IMG/VR virus record: IMGVR_UViG_3300037042_006682
Span: 1 to 64,000 of that record
Length of the DNA: 64,000 nt
Origin: a virus
Reading direction: 5' to 3' (one strand)
The notes beneath the pieces are model-generated. The model was given only the letters and a program-made list of their open reading frames with translations, ran no database searches and was not told the origin of the DNA. Shown piece by piece: positions 8,077-15,817 of this stretch. A program made the position numbers and the translations under genes. Positions within the stretch are counted from its first letter, which is position 1; every line of letters starts with the position of its first letter.

Positions 8077-8792
8077 CAGAACTTCGCTCCTTGCCCGCCC
8101 GCCGCAGGCCGGTAGTTGTACATCGCCAAGTCCACGACCTGCAGCGCCGGCCAGGTCTCCGACTCGCAGAGGTCGATCTCCGCCCGCACCGTCCAGGACA
8201 CCGTGAAGCCCACCGCGCGGTTCGCGATGTCCGTGAGGTCGGACACGTCCGAGATGTTTAGGTCGCCCGTGTCGTAGTGCCGCACATCGCCCTTGCTGTC
8301 GACAACTGACAGGGCAAACCACGGCGGCTTGCACGCCCGCAGGATCTGCATGAGCATCCGCGTGGCGTCCGTGCGCAAGCGCGCAAAGCCCTGCACGTCA
8401 TAGGCAAAGTTTAGGGGGTGCGCGTTCCAGCGCTCCGCGTACTGGTCGAAGCCACGCTCCCCCGTGGGGAGGACCACGGGACGCGCCCCCGGCGCCGCAA
8501 TGCGCTCGGTGCCGTACCACGGCGCCCGATCGTAGGCCACGTCCATGTTGTTGCGCTTGATCACGTATGACGGCAAGAGGTGGTGCTGGTAGGCGTCATC
8601 GGGCGCCCCCCAGTAGATAGGCACGCGCCCCCCGAGGTAGGCGAGGTCCGTGGGGAGGTCGCGCACGGCCACCGCGTAGGCCTGGCGCTGCGTGCCATCC
8701 ACGGCATAGCTCACCAGCTCGCCGCCGAAGGCCCGCATCACGCCCTCATCAAAGGCGCGGATGCCCACGGTGCTAAACGCGCTCTCGCCCAC
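8076..8792 (-). CDS. Putative tail terminator / sheath stabiliser (gp15-like)
   Basis: 238 residues from a GTG at 8792, with GGAG 5 bases upstream. The order of segments resembles T4 gp15: a VPIYWGAPDDAYQ stretch near residue 60, a LPSYVIKRNNMDVAYDRAPW stretch, then YDVQGFARLRTDATRMLMQI, and a C-terminal GFTVSWTVRAEIDLC strand. In T4 the counterparts are VPITYAS, LPRINLHLVDFSYNAP, IYELSIFTRYEDDM and RIEWSLTFEVNGW. gp15 caps the tail tube and joins head to tail. The position just before the sheath gene fits. The assignment rests on pattern resemblance and should be checked by profile search. Confidence 0.6.
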   Translation of the reverse strand: MGESAFSTVGIRAFDEGVMRAFGGELVSYAVDGTQRQAYAVAVRDLPTDLAYLGGRVPIYWGAPDDAYQHHLLPSYVIKRNNMDVAYDRAPWYGTERIAAPGARPVVLPTGERGFDQYAERWNAHPLNFAYDVQGFARLRTDATRMLMQILRACKPPWFALSVVDSKGDVRHYDTGDLNISDVSDLTDIANRAVGFTVSWTVRAEIDLCESETWPALQVVDLAMYNYRPAAGGQGAKF

Positions 8793-8812
8793 CTTAACTC
8801 CTCACCGCGGGC

Positions 8813-8830
8813 CGCGCATGCGCGTGCGCA
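8813..8830. repeat. 18-bp alternating YR repeat, copy 2 (CGCGCATGCGCGTGCGCA)
   Basis: Located in the 40-base gap between the acidic-tail gene (8833) and the tail terminator gene. Alternating pyrimidine-purine throughout. Confidence 0.75.
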
Positions 8831-8832
8831 GC

Positions 8833-9003
8833 CTACTCGTCGTCCTCGTCCTCGTCTTCATCCTCGTCCTCGTCCTCATCCTCGTCCCCCTCCTCGCCGG
8901 TCGCCACCGCGAGCGCCGTCTGCAACGCGCCGTTCTGGCGCCGCAGCAACTCCGTCTCGATGTCCCCGAGCGTGCGATTCAACTGATCCAACTTGTTCGG
9001 CAT
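8833..9003 (-). CDS. Small protein with extreme acidic tail (56 aa)
   Basis: Start MPNKLDQLNRTLGDIETE at 9003 with AAGGAG 6-7 bases upstream; an in-frame upstream start lacks a ribosome binding site. The first 35 residues form a probable amphipathic helix. The last 20 or so residues are an uninterrupted Asp/Glu run (EDEDEDEDE pattern), encoded by a 6-base tandem repeat visible at 8836-8890. Such tails mimic DNA or serve as electrostatic chaperones. Role unknown. Confidence 0.6.
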   Translation of the reverse strand: MPNKLDQLNRTLGDIETELLRRQNGALQTALAVATGEEGDEDEDEDEDEDEDEDDE

Positions 9004-9042
9004 GATGCGCTCCTTGGCTGTGCAACTCGACAACAGTCCGCG

Positions 9043-9969
9043 TTAAAACTTCCGGCGTGGCGCAAACGGCGCGATGCGCCGCGTAAAGGCCTCCGCCGCC
9101 CCGCCCAGATCACTTATACCGAGGGAATCCACCTCGGGCAACGAATGCCCCGTCCAACGCCCCGTTTCTACATAACGCACGTAGGCCTTCAGCAACTTCG
9201 GGATGGCCTTCCCCAGGGCCTCCAGCGCGGGACGCCAGTGCGCCTTGCCCTCGCCCCCGCCCAGCCCGAACTCGGCCCGTAGGACCGCCCACGCCACATC
9301 CTGGTGCACCTCGGCCCCCACGCCCTCGCCCGGCGGCTCGACCTTCGCGTTGATCACGCCCATCGCGCGCAGGCTCGACTCGATGAGATCGGCCTCGCGC
9401 CGACGCTCCGCCACGAAGTATGCTACCTCGTCGGGGCGCGCGGCCCGCGCCACGAGCGTCGCGTCCTGGGGGTCCGGCCGGATCGGCAGCCAGTCCGGCG
9501 GCCAGGGGCTGTACTTGGCCAACACCTCGACAAAGGGCCGCGCGCCGGGCCGCGGCACCACGAACAGCAGCGTGGTCCCCACCTGCTGCTCCGTGAGCCC
9601 CTCGGGCTGCCCCTCGAAGTACACCGCGACGCCCTCCCCCGCATCGACGCCCTCCAACAGGGCGATCTGGAGCTGCTCCGCATAGGGGATCGTCCCGAGG
9701 CTCGGCGCGCGGGCGCGCACCTCCTCGCGCAACACGTCGGCCAGCGCCAACAGGAACAGCGCGCGCCCCTTCACCATGCGCTTGGGGTAGAGCGTGAAGA
9801 ACCGCTTGATGTCCCGCCCCGTCTGGGGGGCCCACCCGAAGACCGGCACGGGCGAGATGGCCGCGCGGGGGGCGTTCCTCGCCTTGGTCCCCGCCGGGGG
9901 GCGGATGCGCTTCAGGGGGACCTTGCGCCCCTTGAACCGCTGCCCCGTACCCGTGAACGCCTTCGCCAC
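9043..9969 (-). CDS. Hypothetical structural-region protein (308 aa)
   Basis: Begins MAKAFTGTGQRFKGRKVPLK with a basic N-terminal 35 residues, then mixed alpha/beta sequence. No signal peptide, membrane span or recognised motif. It directly abuts the basic protein gene upstream (stop and start adjacent at 9969/9970). By position between neck and tail genes it may be a virion assembly protein. Family not recognised. Confidence 0.6.
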   Translation of the reverse strand: MAKAFTGTGQRFKGRKVPLKRIRPPAGTKARNAPRAAISPVPVFGWAPQTGRDIKRFFTLYPKRMVKGRALFLLALADVLREEVRARAPSLGTIPYAEQLQIALLEGVDAGEGVAVYFEGQPEGLTEQQVGTTLLFVVPRPGARPFVEVLAKYSPWPPDWLPIRPDPQDATLVARAARPDEVAYFVAERRREADLIESSLRAMGVINAKVEPPGEGVGAEVHQDVAWAVLRAEFGLGGGEGKAHWRPALEALGKAIPKLLKAYVRYVETGRWTGHSLPEVDSLGISDLGGAAEAFTRRIAPFAPRRKF

Positions 9970-10659
9970 TTATGCGCCCTGGGCCTGCACTTTTGGCTTG
10001 CGTTTCTTAGGCGCGTGTGCCTGCGCCTTGAGCGCCCGCCGCGTCTCGTGCCCCTTGACCGCCGCCGCGCTGCGCTTGGCCGCCACCTGCTGCACCGCCA
10101 AGGCCTTAGCCGCCTTCTTCTGCGTGCGCTGCGCGCTGATCAGCTTCGCCGCCATCTTGACGCGGCCCTCGCGCTGCTGCTCGGCCGGCTTCAGCCGCTC
10201 CATCCCCATGCGCCGCGAGGCGCCCTTGAGGTGCTGGCGGATGCCCTCCATCATGCTCTGGCGCTTGGTGCGCTTGGGCCGGAAGCCATAGTGACGCTTC
10301 ACCTGATTCTTCCAAAAGCGCATGGCCTGCTCGTAGTTCGGCTTGCCCCTCGCCACGATCCGCCCCTCAGTCGCCATGCGCGCCACCGCGCTCCACCAAA
10401 AGACCGCGGAGTCCGGGAACGGGATCTGCGCGGGATCGATCAGGTACCACGGCGGCTGCAGGTAGCGCCCGTACTTGACCTTGGCCTGCTCCATCGTCAA
10501 CTGCTCGGGCCGCGGGTTGCGCGTCGGCATGCGGGGCTGGATCGCCCGCGCCTCCAGCAAGGCCGCGAGGCGCCCCGCCAGCCCCTCGCTGCGTACACGC
10601 GTACGCAAGCCCCCCGTAATCGCCCGGAGGGCCCCCGCGAGCTGCCCCGCCGTCCTCAC
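9970..10659 (-). CDS. Basic hypothetical protein (229 aa)
   Basis: Starts at 10659 with an ATGA overlap on the upstream gene. The C-terminal 90 residues are very rich in Lys, Arg and Ala (RTQKKAAKALAVQQVAAKR, APKKRKPKVQAQ), suggesting nucleic-acid contact or an internal head or tail protein. The central part (YGRYLQPPWYLIDPAQIPFP) is more globular. Residues 18-24 (LRTRVRS) are encoded by a copy of the alternating YR repeat. Confidence 0.6.
   Translation of the reverse strand: MRTAGQLAGALRAITGGLRTRVRSEGLAGRLAALLEARAIQPRMPTRNPRPEQLTMEQAKVKYGRYLQPPWYLIDPAQIPFPDSAVFWWSAVARMATEGRIVARGKPNYEQAMRFWKNQVKRHYGFRPKRTKRQSMMEGIRQHLKGASRRMGMERLKPAEQQREGRVKMAAKLISAQRTQKKAAKALAVQQVAAKRSAAAVKGHETRRALKAQAHAPKKRKPKVQAQGA
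10590..10607. repeat. 18-bp alternating YR repeat, copy 3 (TGCGTACACGCGTACGCA)
   Basis: Inside the 5' end of the gene at 9970-10659, where it encodes L-R-T-R-V-R. Near-palindromic and alternating pyrimidine-purine. Confidence 0.65.
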
Positions 10660-11030
10660 GACGGCACCGCCGGCATCGACACGTGCGCGAGGGCCGGGCG
10701 CCCATCCGTCCGCGCCTTCGCCACGTACTGGGGCACGAGGGGCTCATGGCCCGCACAGACCCCAATGAGGCCGGGCTGGCCCGCCACACGGATCCCCGCG
10801 TGCGAGGCCGCCCCACACAGGAAGCAGTAGCCCGCGAGGTGCCCGAGGAGCGGCCCACTATACCAAGGGTAGGTGCCCCCGCCCCAGGGCCCGCAGCAGG
10901 CCGCCCCGCGCGCCGTGGCCTCGCAGTAGGGGAGCCCGCGCGCACGCCCCCACCAATAGCGGTCGCACATCGCGCACGCCCAGACGACACCCTCCCGCGT
11001 CGCCGCCCCCACGTCCCGCGCCGCGCTCAC
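10656..11030 (-). CDS. Zinc-ribbon type hypothetical protein (124 aa)
   Basis: The start is a GTG at 11030 in a GTGA overlap with the upstream gene; the longer reading frame is shadow. Two cysteine clusters are visible: CAMCDRYWWG with PYCEATARGAACC, and YCFLCGAASHAG with GVCAGH. This pattern suggests one or two bound zinc ions. It ends in an ATGA overlap. The surrounding genes are structural, so it may be a zinc-stabilised minor virion or assembly protein. Confidence 0.6.
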   Translation of the reverse strand: MSAARDVGAATREGVVWACAMCDRYWWGRARGLPYCEATARGAACCGPWGGGTYPWYSGPLLGHLAGYCFLCGAASHAGIRVAGQPGLIGVCAGHEPLVPQYVAKARTDGRPALAHVSMPAVPS

Positions 11031-11329
11031 GCAAACCTCGCGCTCACGCGGAACCGCGCGGTGTCCCCATGGCCCTGCCAGCCCGCCATCTCCACGTAGG
11101 CCTGCACACGGTAGTCCCCGGCCTGGTCCCAATCCCCCGCCTGCACGAAGTAGGCGATGCTCGTGGTGCCCTCCAGAGCGCCGACCCACGTCACCAACGT
11201 ACCGTCCGGCTTCTGCACATGCAGCGCACGCGTGGTCGCCGCCGTGATGTCCACGCAGGCGTCCACGACGATCTTCGTGCCGATGTCGCCGACGTAATAC
11301 TTCGAGATGCCATCGCAACAGTCAGCCAT
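11027..11329 (-). CDS. Small beta-rich virion-type protein (100 aa)
   Basis: Begins MADCCDGISKYYVGDIGTKI, followed by alternating strand-like segments (ALHVQKPDGTLVTWVGAL, IAYFVQAGDWDQAGDYRVQAY) that resemble small Ig-like or baseplate-accessory domains found near phage tail and neck genes. The two adjacent cysteines near the N-terminus are unusual. It is translationally coupled to the next gene by a GTGA overlap. Exact role unknown. Confidence 0.6.
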   Translation of the reverse strand: MADCCDGISKYYVGDIGTKIVVDACVDITAATTRALHVQKPDGTLVTWVGALEGTTSIAYFVQAGDWDQAGDYRVQAYVEMAGWQGHGDTARFRVSARFA

Positions 11330-11510
11330 CGGCCGGATCCTCCTCTAGCCCGAGCTTCGAGCACATCGCCAACGCAGGCGCCGCACACCCCGCAAGCTGC
11401 AGGGTGAGCGCCATCGGCCCCCGCAATGCCACCAGCGTAGCGCAGGGCGAACACGCGGCCAAGGTTTGCGCCACGCATGAGGTCACGCACAGGAGATCAT
11501 CGCTCGCCAC
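11322..11510 (-). CDS. Small cysteine-rich protein (62 aa)
   Basis: GTG at 11510 directly follows the TAG of the upstream small gene. The protein (MASDDLLCVTSCVAQTLAAC start) has six cysteines and a hydrophobic middle, and overlaps the next gene by 8 bases. Tight packing and the absence of any other frame here support it being real. A membrane-associated or metal-binding role is possible; no family is recognised. Confidence 0.5.
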   Translation of the reverse strand: MASDDLLCVTSCVAQTLAACSPCATLVALRGPMALTLQLAGCAAPALAMCSKLGLEEDPADG

Positions 11511-11675
11511 CTAGCAGCCCTCCGTGCGCTTAGTCGCACTGACCAGGCCCAGGCGCTGCGCGATCCGCGAGCACAGGCGCACGATCTCCCGCAGGCGCCC
11601 CGTCCAAATGCCCGCGTAGCCCTGCGTCGCCATCAAGCTCTTAGGCCCAAGCCCGCGCGTCACGATGCGGTTCAT
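11511..11675 (-). CDS. Very small hypothetical protein (54 aa)
   Basis: ATG at 11675 overlaps the TGA of the upstream gene (ATGA); the stop TAG is at 11511-11513. It begins MNRIVTRGLGPKSLMATQGY and contains an amphipathic helix (WTGRLREIVRLCSRIAQRLG). This small, basic type, beginning MN-I-V-T-GLG, is to my memory common beside head-tail joining genes in other phages. Without it there would be a 160-base hole in an otherwise gapless operon. Confidence 0.6.
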   Translation of the reverse strand: MNRIVTRGLGPKSLMATQGYAGIWTGRLREIVRLCSRIAQRLGLVSATKRTEGC

Positions 11676-12145
11676 GCGGGCACCCGCTCGAAGACATTCT
11701 CCATCGTGGGGAGCCCCGCCTGGTCCTTCAGGTCAAACGTCAAGATCGGCGTCACATCATCGGTGCCATAGAAGATCATCTGGTCACCGAGAATGCGCCA
11801 GCGCCCCGTCTCCACCTGCCGCACGAGCGCGAGGTCCGCCTGGAGCGCGAGGTCGTGCACCGTCACGTCCTCGACCACCACGCATAGCACGCCGTTGGCG
11901 TCGACGAGCTGGTACTCCGCCACATACTGCGCCACGGGGAGCGCCGGGGGGAGCCACACGAGGCGCCACGTGCTCGACGCCCCCACCTGCGCGAGGTCCG
12001 TCAGGGGGAGGACCTCAACCTCGCCCCCCCCCACCACGTGGTACACGCGCACCGCGGCGCCCGCCACGTCGAGCTTGGGCGTCCCGTCCAGGTCCACCGC
12101 GAGCACCTGAAGCACCACCTGCGCCGGGTTCGGCCGTAGCAGCAT
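11672..12145 (-). CDS. Hypothetical virion-type protein (157 aa)
   Basis: Begins MLLRPNPAQVVLQVLAVDLD and is dominated by beta-strand-like segments with Val/Leu alternation, ending DLKDQAGLPTMENVFERVP. This resembles small tail or neck accessory proteins with an N-terminal Ig-like domain. ATGA overlap with the next small gene. No enzyme motif is visible. Confidence 0.55.
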   Translation of the reverse strand: MLLRPNPAQVVLQVLAVDLDGTPKLDVAGAAVRVYHVVGGGEVEVLPLTDLAQVGASSTWRLVWLPPALPVAQYVAEYQLVDANGVLCVVVEDVTVHDLALQADLALVRQVETGRWRILGDQMIFYGTDDVTPILTFDLKDQAGLPTMENVFERVPA

Positions 12146-12154
12146 CCCACCTCC

Positions 12155-12637
12155 TCAGCGCGACAGCGCCATCCCTGTGACGATTGCCCCGAGCACCACG
12201 ACAGCCCCACCCAGCACGCCAGAAAAGATCCCCCAGCGACGTGCTCGCGCCTTTGCCGCATCCGCCTTCAACTGTGCGTCGCGCGCCCGTTCATCGGCAA
12301 TCACCTCACGCGCCAACGCCGCATCCGTCGCGCCCTTCTGTACCATGGCCTCCCCCTCATTCAACGCTGCCCGCATCACCTGGGTGGCATACAACGACTC
12401 AGCACGCGGCGCCCACTCAAGCAGCGCCCGGTAGTCCAACACGAGGTGCCCCAAATCCTTCCACTCATCGAGCGTGAAACACTTCTGGTCCACGCTGCCA
12501 ATACGACAGATCGTCCCCGATGGGACCAACCGCTCAGCGTTTGGTCGCGGGGGGAGAACCTCCTGTGCCCACGTGTTCCCGGCCATACAGCACAGTATCC
12601 ACAGCACTAATACTGGTCGCATCATCGATCGCATCAT
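12155..12637 (-). CDS. Exported protein with C-terminal membrane anchor, spanin-like candidate (160 aa)
   Basis: A strong AAGGAGGGG ribosome binding site precedes two tandem ATGs at 12637 and 12634. Residues 5-25 form a signal peptide (VLVLWILCCMAGNTWA, likely cleavage before QEVLPP). A long periplasmic helical part follows (about residues 70-130), and a C-terminal hydrophobic segment (WGIFSGVLGGAVVVLGAIVT) ends the protein. Its first 100 bases overlap the gene at 12534 in another frame, as in Rz/Rz1 pairs. The C-terminal anchor recalls single-chain spanins, but there is no canonical lipobox. Confidence 0.55.
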   Translation of the reverse strand: MMRSMMRPVLVLWILCCMAGNTWAQEVLPPRPNAERLVPSGTICRIGSVDQKCFTLDEWKDLGHLVLDYRALLEWAPRAESLYATQVMRAALNEGEAMVQKGATDAALAREVIADERARDAQLKADAAKARARRWGIFSGVLGGAVVVLGAIVTGMALSR

Positions 12638-12902
12638 GCCCCTCCTTCGTCTTTCTCACATCCGCCGCTGCGCCATCCCGCGTCGCCGCGTCCACCGCGT
12701 CCAACGCAGCCTTGGCTTCCTTGATCGGCCCCAACACGGGGGTCGGGTCGTATGGGGGCACCCCGGGCGACGGTACCACTGACGTGGGCTTGCGTAATCT
12801 ATGCCTTGCCATCACCGCGATCCATATCCCCACAAACATCCCCCCTGCCGACGCCGTAATCACCTTCCAGTGCCGCTTCGCCCAATCCCATGCCTTCTTC
12901 AT
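12534..12902 (-). CDS. Putative inner-membrane spanin subunit (Rz-like, 122 aa)
   Basis: Start MKKAWDWAKRHWKVITAS at 12902, overlapping the upstream stop as ATGA, with GGGAG upstream. One N-terminal membrane span (about residues 12-31, KVITASAGGMFVGIWIAVMA) is followed by a Pro-rich linker and a helical hydrophilic part (IKEAKAALDAVDAATRDG). N-in/C-out topology plus the overlapping downstream exported gene is the layout of i-spanin and o-spanin pairs that fuse the membranes at lysis. Assignment is by architecture only. Confidence 0.5.
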   Translation of the reverse strand: MKKAWDWAKRHWKVITASAGGMFVGIWIAVMARHRLRKPTSVVPSPGVPPYDPTPVLGPIKEAKAALDAVDAATRDGAAADVRKTKEGHDAIDDATSISAVDTVLYGREHVGTGGSPPATKR

Positions 12903-13258
12903 GCACGCTTCTCCCGAGGCGGGATCGGCCCCGTCTGTCCCACATTTCCACGTTTCCGCAACAACCACCAGATCGCGAGCCCCCCGAGCGTGTTCGCGAT
13001 CATGTCACGCCAACTGGCCCCGTACCGGAAGCACCCGTCCCAGATGATCTCCCATGCCCCCATCATCACGACCCACGCACACAACGGCCCCAAAATCTTC
13101 CCCCCCCACCGACTGAGCAGCCAACCGAGGAAGAACACCATGAGGAAATGCATCACCTTGTCGGGCAACACGATGTTCCACGACGCGGGCAACCCCAACT
13201 CATCGAGCCGCAACATCTCCCACCAGTAGTCCTCATGTTCCCAACGAAATGCCTGCAT
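12899..13258 (-). CDS. Multi-span membrane protein, VanZ/YfiM-like (119 aa)
   Basis: ATG at 13258 sits in a TGATG overlap with the hydrolase-like gene, with AAGGAGG upstream. Three hydrophobic segments are seen: KVMHFLMVFFLGWLLSRWGG, ILGPLCAWVVMMGAWEIIW and MIANTLGGLAIWWLL. The PDKVMHF and DMIANTLGG motifs match the pattern of VanZ-like and YfiM-like small membrane proteins. In a lysis-like cassette it could serve as a holin, but the motif resemblance is equally compatible with another membrane role. Confidence 0.55.
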   Translation of the reverse strand: MQAFRWEHEDYWWEMLRLDELGLPASWNIVLPDKVMHFLMVFFLGWLLSRWGGKILGPLCAWVVMMGAWEIIWDGCFRYGASWRDMIANTLGGLAIWWLLRKRGNVGQTGPIPPREKRA

Positions 13259-13764
13259 CACGCCTCCTTCCCAATGATCTCGAAATCCTCCCCATGCGCG
13301 AGGCAGAAATCCCGGATATCTTGGGGCGTCGTCAACTCACGCGGCAACTCGCCCGCCCAGGCCACTCCAGACGCCCGTAAGAAGATCGCGACCAACTCGG
13401 AACACTTCACCGCCGAGGTCTTCCATCGAATCCGTGTCACCTTGACGCGGAACCACTCCTTGAGGGTGAACACCCACGCGATCACGAGCAAGCCGCCGTA
13501 GTCGTACCGCTGCCCCATCTCGTCGGAGATCGCCGCGAGCCCGGCCCGCGCCCCAAACTTGCACCGATACTCGGCCACTACGTGATGCCGCGCCCGAACC
13601 GACGGCACCATGCGCACGCCCCCGATGCGCGCCTCGGCCACCATGCGCCGCCCCCACACCGGGAACTCGATCAGGCAGTGCGAGACCGGACTACGGGTGA
13701 TCCACCGGATCACCGCGCCCAGCGGCGTCTTCGAGGCGGTCAGTACGATGCGCACGTCATCCAT
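13258..13764 (-). CDS. NlpC/P60-superfamily (permuted papain-like) hydrolase
   Basis: A 168-residue protein. The segment SPVSHCLIEF (about residues 25-34) supplies a histidine, and KCSELVAIFLRASG (about residues 121-134) supplies a cysteine at the head of a helix. This His-first, Cys-later order is that of permuted NlpC/P60 (YiiX/LRAT-like) enzymes, which hydrolyse amide or ester bonds. There is no signal peptide. It is coupled to membrane and spanin-like genes, so a cell-wall hydrolase role at lysis is plausible. A virion-associated peptidase is the alternative. Confidence 0.6.
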   Translation of the reverse strand: MDDVRIVLTASKTPLGAVIRWITRSPVSHCLIEFPVWGRRMVAEARIGGVRMVPSVRARHHVVAEYRCKFGARAGLAAISDEMGQRYDYGGLLVIAWVFTLKEWFRVKVTRIRWKTSAVKCSELVAIFLRASGVAWAGELPRELTTPQDIRDFCLAHGEDFEIIGKEA

Positions 13765-13771
13765 GAGGCTC

Positions 13772-14719
13772 CTAGTTCAACGCGTTGGCCCGCGCCCGGT
13801 ACAGCGTCGCCGCCAACTGGATCAACTTCGCACTCGTATTGTGCAGCGTCACCTTGAAGATCCAGTGCGCGAGCACGCGGATCGGCTTCACGGCGGGCAC
13901 GATCAACGGGTAGTGATCCGTCCCGAGCAGCGGCAACTTGGTCACGAACTCGTTGAGCGCGATGTCTGCGTCAAACAGGTGATAGCCCCCTGTGCCCGCC
14001 GCGTTGAGCGTCACGGCCTCGGTCACGGGATCCCAGTCAAAGTAGCCATGCCCGCCCGGTGCTGGTACCGGCCGCACCTTGGTGAACGCCACATTCGCGT
14101 TCTCCTTGGCGGTCAGGTCGAGATCCCAGTTGCCCGTCCCTGGAGTCGCCGGGACGAACACGTGCGCCCCGCCCCCCACCGCCACCTTGTTGTAATCGCC
14201 CGCCCCAAGGTTCTCTACCCCCGCCGTGGCAGGCGCATAGACTGTGAGCGAGACGTGATCGCCGAGCGCAAACCCTATGTGCCCGAGATGCCCGCCCGCG
14301 AGGTACGACCACTGCACGAACTGGAACTCCTGCACGTCGTCGCCCTGGGCGTCCGCCTCGAACGTCAACAGCTCCGTGCCGATGGTCCCCGCCGCCACGT
14401 CATCGCTGGCCCCGCAGAAGTTGGTCAACACGCCCAGCGGGAAGAGGTTGGGCGCCGTGTACTTGCGCCCATCCACATCCTGGGGCTCCACGAGCGCTGC
14501 CAAGGGCACCCCACTGTGCGCCGCTACCAACGCCGCGAGTACGCCCACCTCGCCCTCGCTGAGCGTCGTCTTGAACCACAGATCACAGGCATCTCCCGAC
14601 GTGTCGATCCGCGTCAACGCCACCGTGATCGCACTGGTCGCCACCTCTTGCGTGAGTCGATCCGGTGCCACACGATGATCGGGGAAATCACTCGAGATGG
14701 AAAACTCGTACTTCTGCAT
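13772..14719 (-). CDS. Putative virion structural protein (315 aa)
   Basis: Starts MQKYEFSISSDFPDHRVAPD. The sequence is Gly/Ala/Thr/Val-rich with strand-like segments throughout and few charged clusters, typical of fibre-associated or decoration proteins. The segment AGGHLGHIGFALGDHVSL and the C-terminal FKVTLHNTSAKLIQLAATLY are representative. It sits in a block of five fibre-like genes (13772-18897). No enzymatic motif. Confidence 0.6.
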   Translation of the reverse strand: MQKYEFSISSDFPDHRVAPDRLTQEVATSAITVALTRIDTSGDACDLWFKTTLSEGEVGVLAALVAAHSGVPLAALVEPQDVDGRKYTAPNLFPLGVLTNFCGASDDVAAGTIGTELLTFEADAQGDDVQEFQFVQWSYLAGGHLGHIGFALGDHVSLTVYAPATAGVENLGAGDYNKVAVGGGAHVFVPATPGTGNWDLDLTAKENANVAFTKVRPVPAPGGHGYFDWDPVTEAVTLNAAGTGGYHLFDADIALNEFVTKLPLLGTDHYPLIVPAVKPIRVLAHWIFKVTLHNTSAKLIQLAATLYRARANALN

Positions 14720-14750
14720 GAATGTGCTCCCTCTGCCCCGCCCGAAATAA

Positions 14751-15383
14751 TCAGATCTTGCGATCTTCTACCAACAAGGACCCGTGAAACAAAGCAGGCG
14801 TGGTCAACGCCGTAATGCGCGCCGTCCCGCCCGTAGTCTTCCACTGAATCTTTACCGTATGCGAGGCCGCCGTCGCACTCTTCCGCAACACGATCGCCCC
14901 CGAATTCAACTGTGCGGAGGTCACACGCATCTGGATGCCCCGTTGCACCGTCCCATCCACTAGCACCTGAAAAGCAATATCCTGAAGCGTAGAGCAATCC
15001 GCACTTACCGAGAACCAGATGTGCAGGTACCCCGCCGTCTCCACCGTCAACGTCACGCTGAGCGCCGTCAAATCTACGAACGACGTGGAGGTCGTCGTGA
15101 CATCCGTCGTCACCTCGGCGAACCCCACCTGCCGGATCTCCGGCGCCGCGAGGTGGGCATCGATCTGGGCATGCGTGTTCGTCCCCCGATCGGCGATGTT
15201 CAGATGCGAGAGCTGATCCGATGCCCCCTGGGCATGGCTCGCCGCATGCGCCGTCGCCAGCGTCTCCTCGGTCCCATCGTCCTTCTTCGAGTACCAGCCG
15301 CCATCCAGCTTGGGATAGAGCTTCTGGAACCCCGTCGAAGGCGTGGCGTGCGTATCGCTCTTGCTGATATTCAACTCACCCAT
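14751..15383 (-). CDS. Putative fibre-associated structural protein (210 aa)
   Basis: Start MGELNISKSDTHATPSTG at 15383 with AGGAGG 8 bases upstream; the longer reading is not supported. The N-terminal half contains THAQIDAHLA, a motif of phage fibre and whisker-type proteins. The C-terminal half is a beta-sandwich-like domain (VETAGYLHIWFSVSADCSTL, VQRGIQMRVTSAQLNSG), comparable to tumour-necrosis-factor or C1q-like heads of fibres. Likely a trimeric fibre or receptor-binding component; the specific family is not recognised. Confidence 0.6.
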   Translation of the reverse strand: MGELNISKSDTHATPSTGFQKLYPKLDGGWYSKKDDGTEETLATAHAASHAQGASDQLSHLNIADRGTNTHAQIDAHLAAPEIRQVGFAEVTTDVTTTSTSFVDLTALSVTLTVETAGYLHIWFSVSADCSTLQDIAFQVLVDGTVQRGIQMRVTSAQLNSGAIVLRKSATAASHTVKIQWKTTGGTARITALTTPALFHGSLLVEDRKI

Positions 15384-15394
15384 CGTGCCGCCTC

Positions 15395-15778
15395 CTACAG
15401 GATGAACACGCGTCCCTCGACGCGTAGCTCCCCCTCCAACGTCAACTGATCCGCGATGATAAACTGATACGGAATCCGCACCCACGCCACTTCATCCGCA
15501 TAGACCCACTCGCGCATGTAGGCGAGCCCCGTGCCCCCGTGCGCCAGCTCCTTGAGCGTCATGGGCTCGGGCACCGCCACATCCTGGAACGTCAGGTTGT
15601 CGTCCGCATCCCGCGTGACGAGCACCTGCGAATCGTTCGAGATGTCGCTCTGGATCGCCACGCCCCGGCAATCGAGGAAGTCCTCGTGCACGTCGATCTC
15701 GGACGGCGACAGATCCGTCTCCGTCCCCCCATGGGCGGGATCCTCCCACTTCAGCGCTTGAGTACGGTCGATCACCAT
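15395..15778 (-). CDS. Small structural protein of fibre cluster (127 aa)
   Basis: Begins MVIDRTQALKWEDPAHGG and ends LRVEGRVFIL. The 'HGG...ELAHGGTGL...YQFIIADQLTLEGEL' organisation is typical of short phage fibre-linked proteins that form a triple-stranded beta helix with a conserved start. It lies 11 bases before the next fibre gene and just downstream of the HNH endonuclease. The ribosome binding site is weak (GGTGATAGG about 8 bases upstream). Confidence 0.6.
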   Translation of the reverse strand: MVIDRTQALKWEDPAHGGTETDLSPSEIDVHEDFLDCRGVAIQSDISNDSQVLVTRDADDNLTFQDVAVPEPMTLKELAHGGTGLAYMREWVYADEVAWVRIPYQFIIADQLTLEGELRVEGRVFIL

Positions 15779-15817
15779 GCGCCCAGCCTATCACCGGGCA
15801 GGGGGGAACTCCAAGGT

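Noticed and set aside
8836-8890. Hexanucleotide repeat as a CRISPR-like or regulatory array
   Set aside because: It is in frame and simply encodes the Asp/Glu run; there are no spacers.
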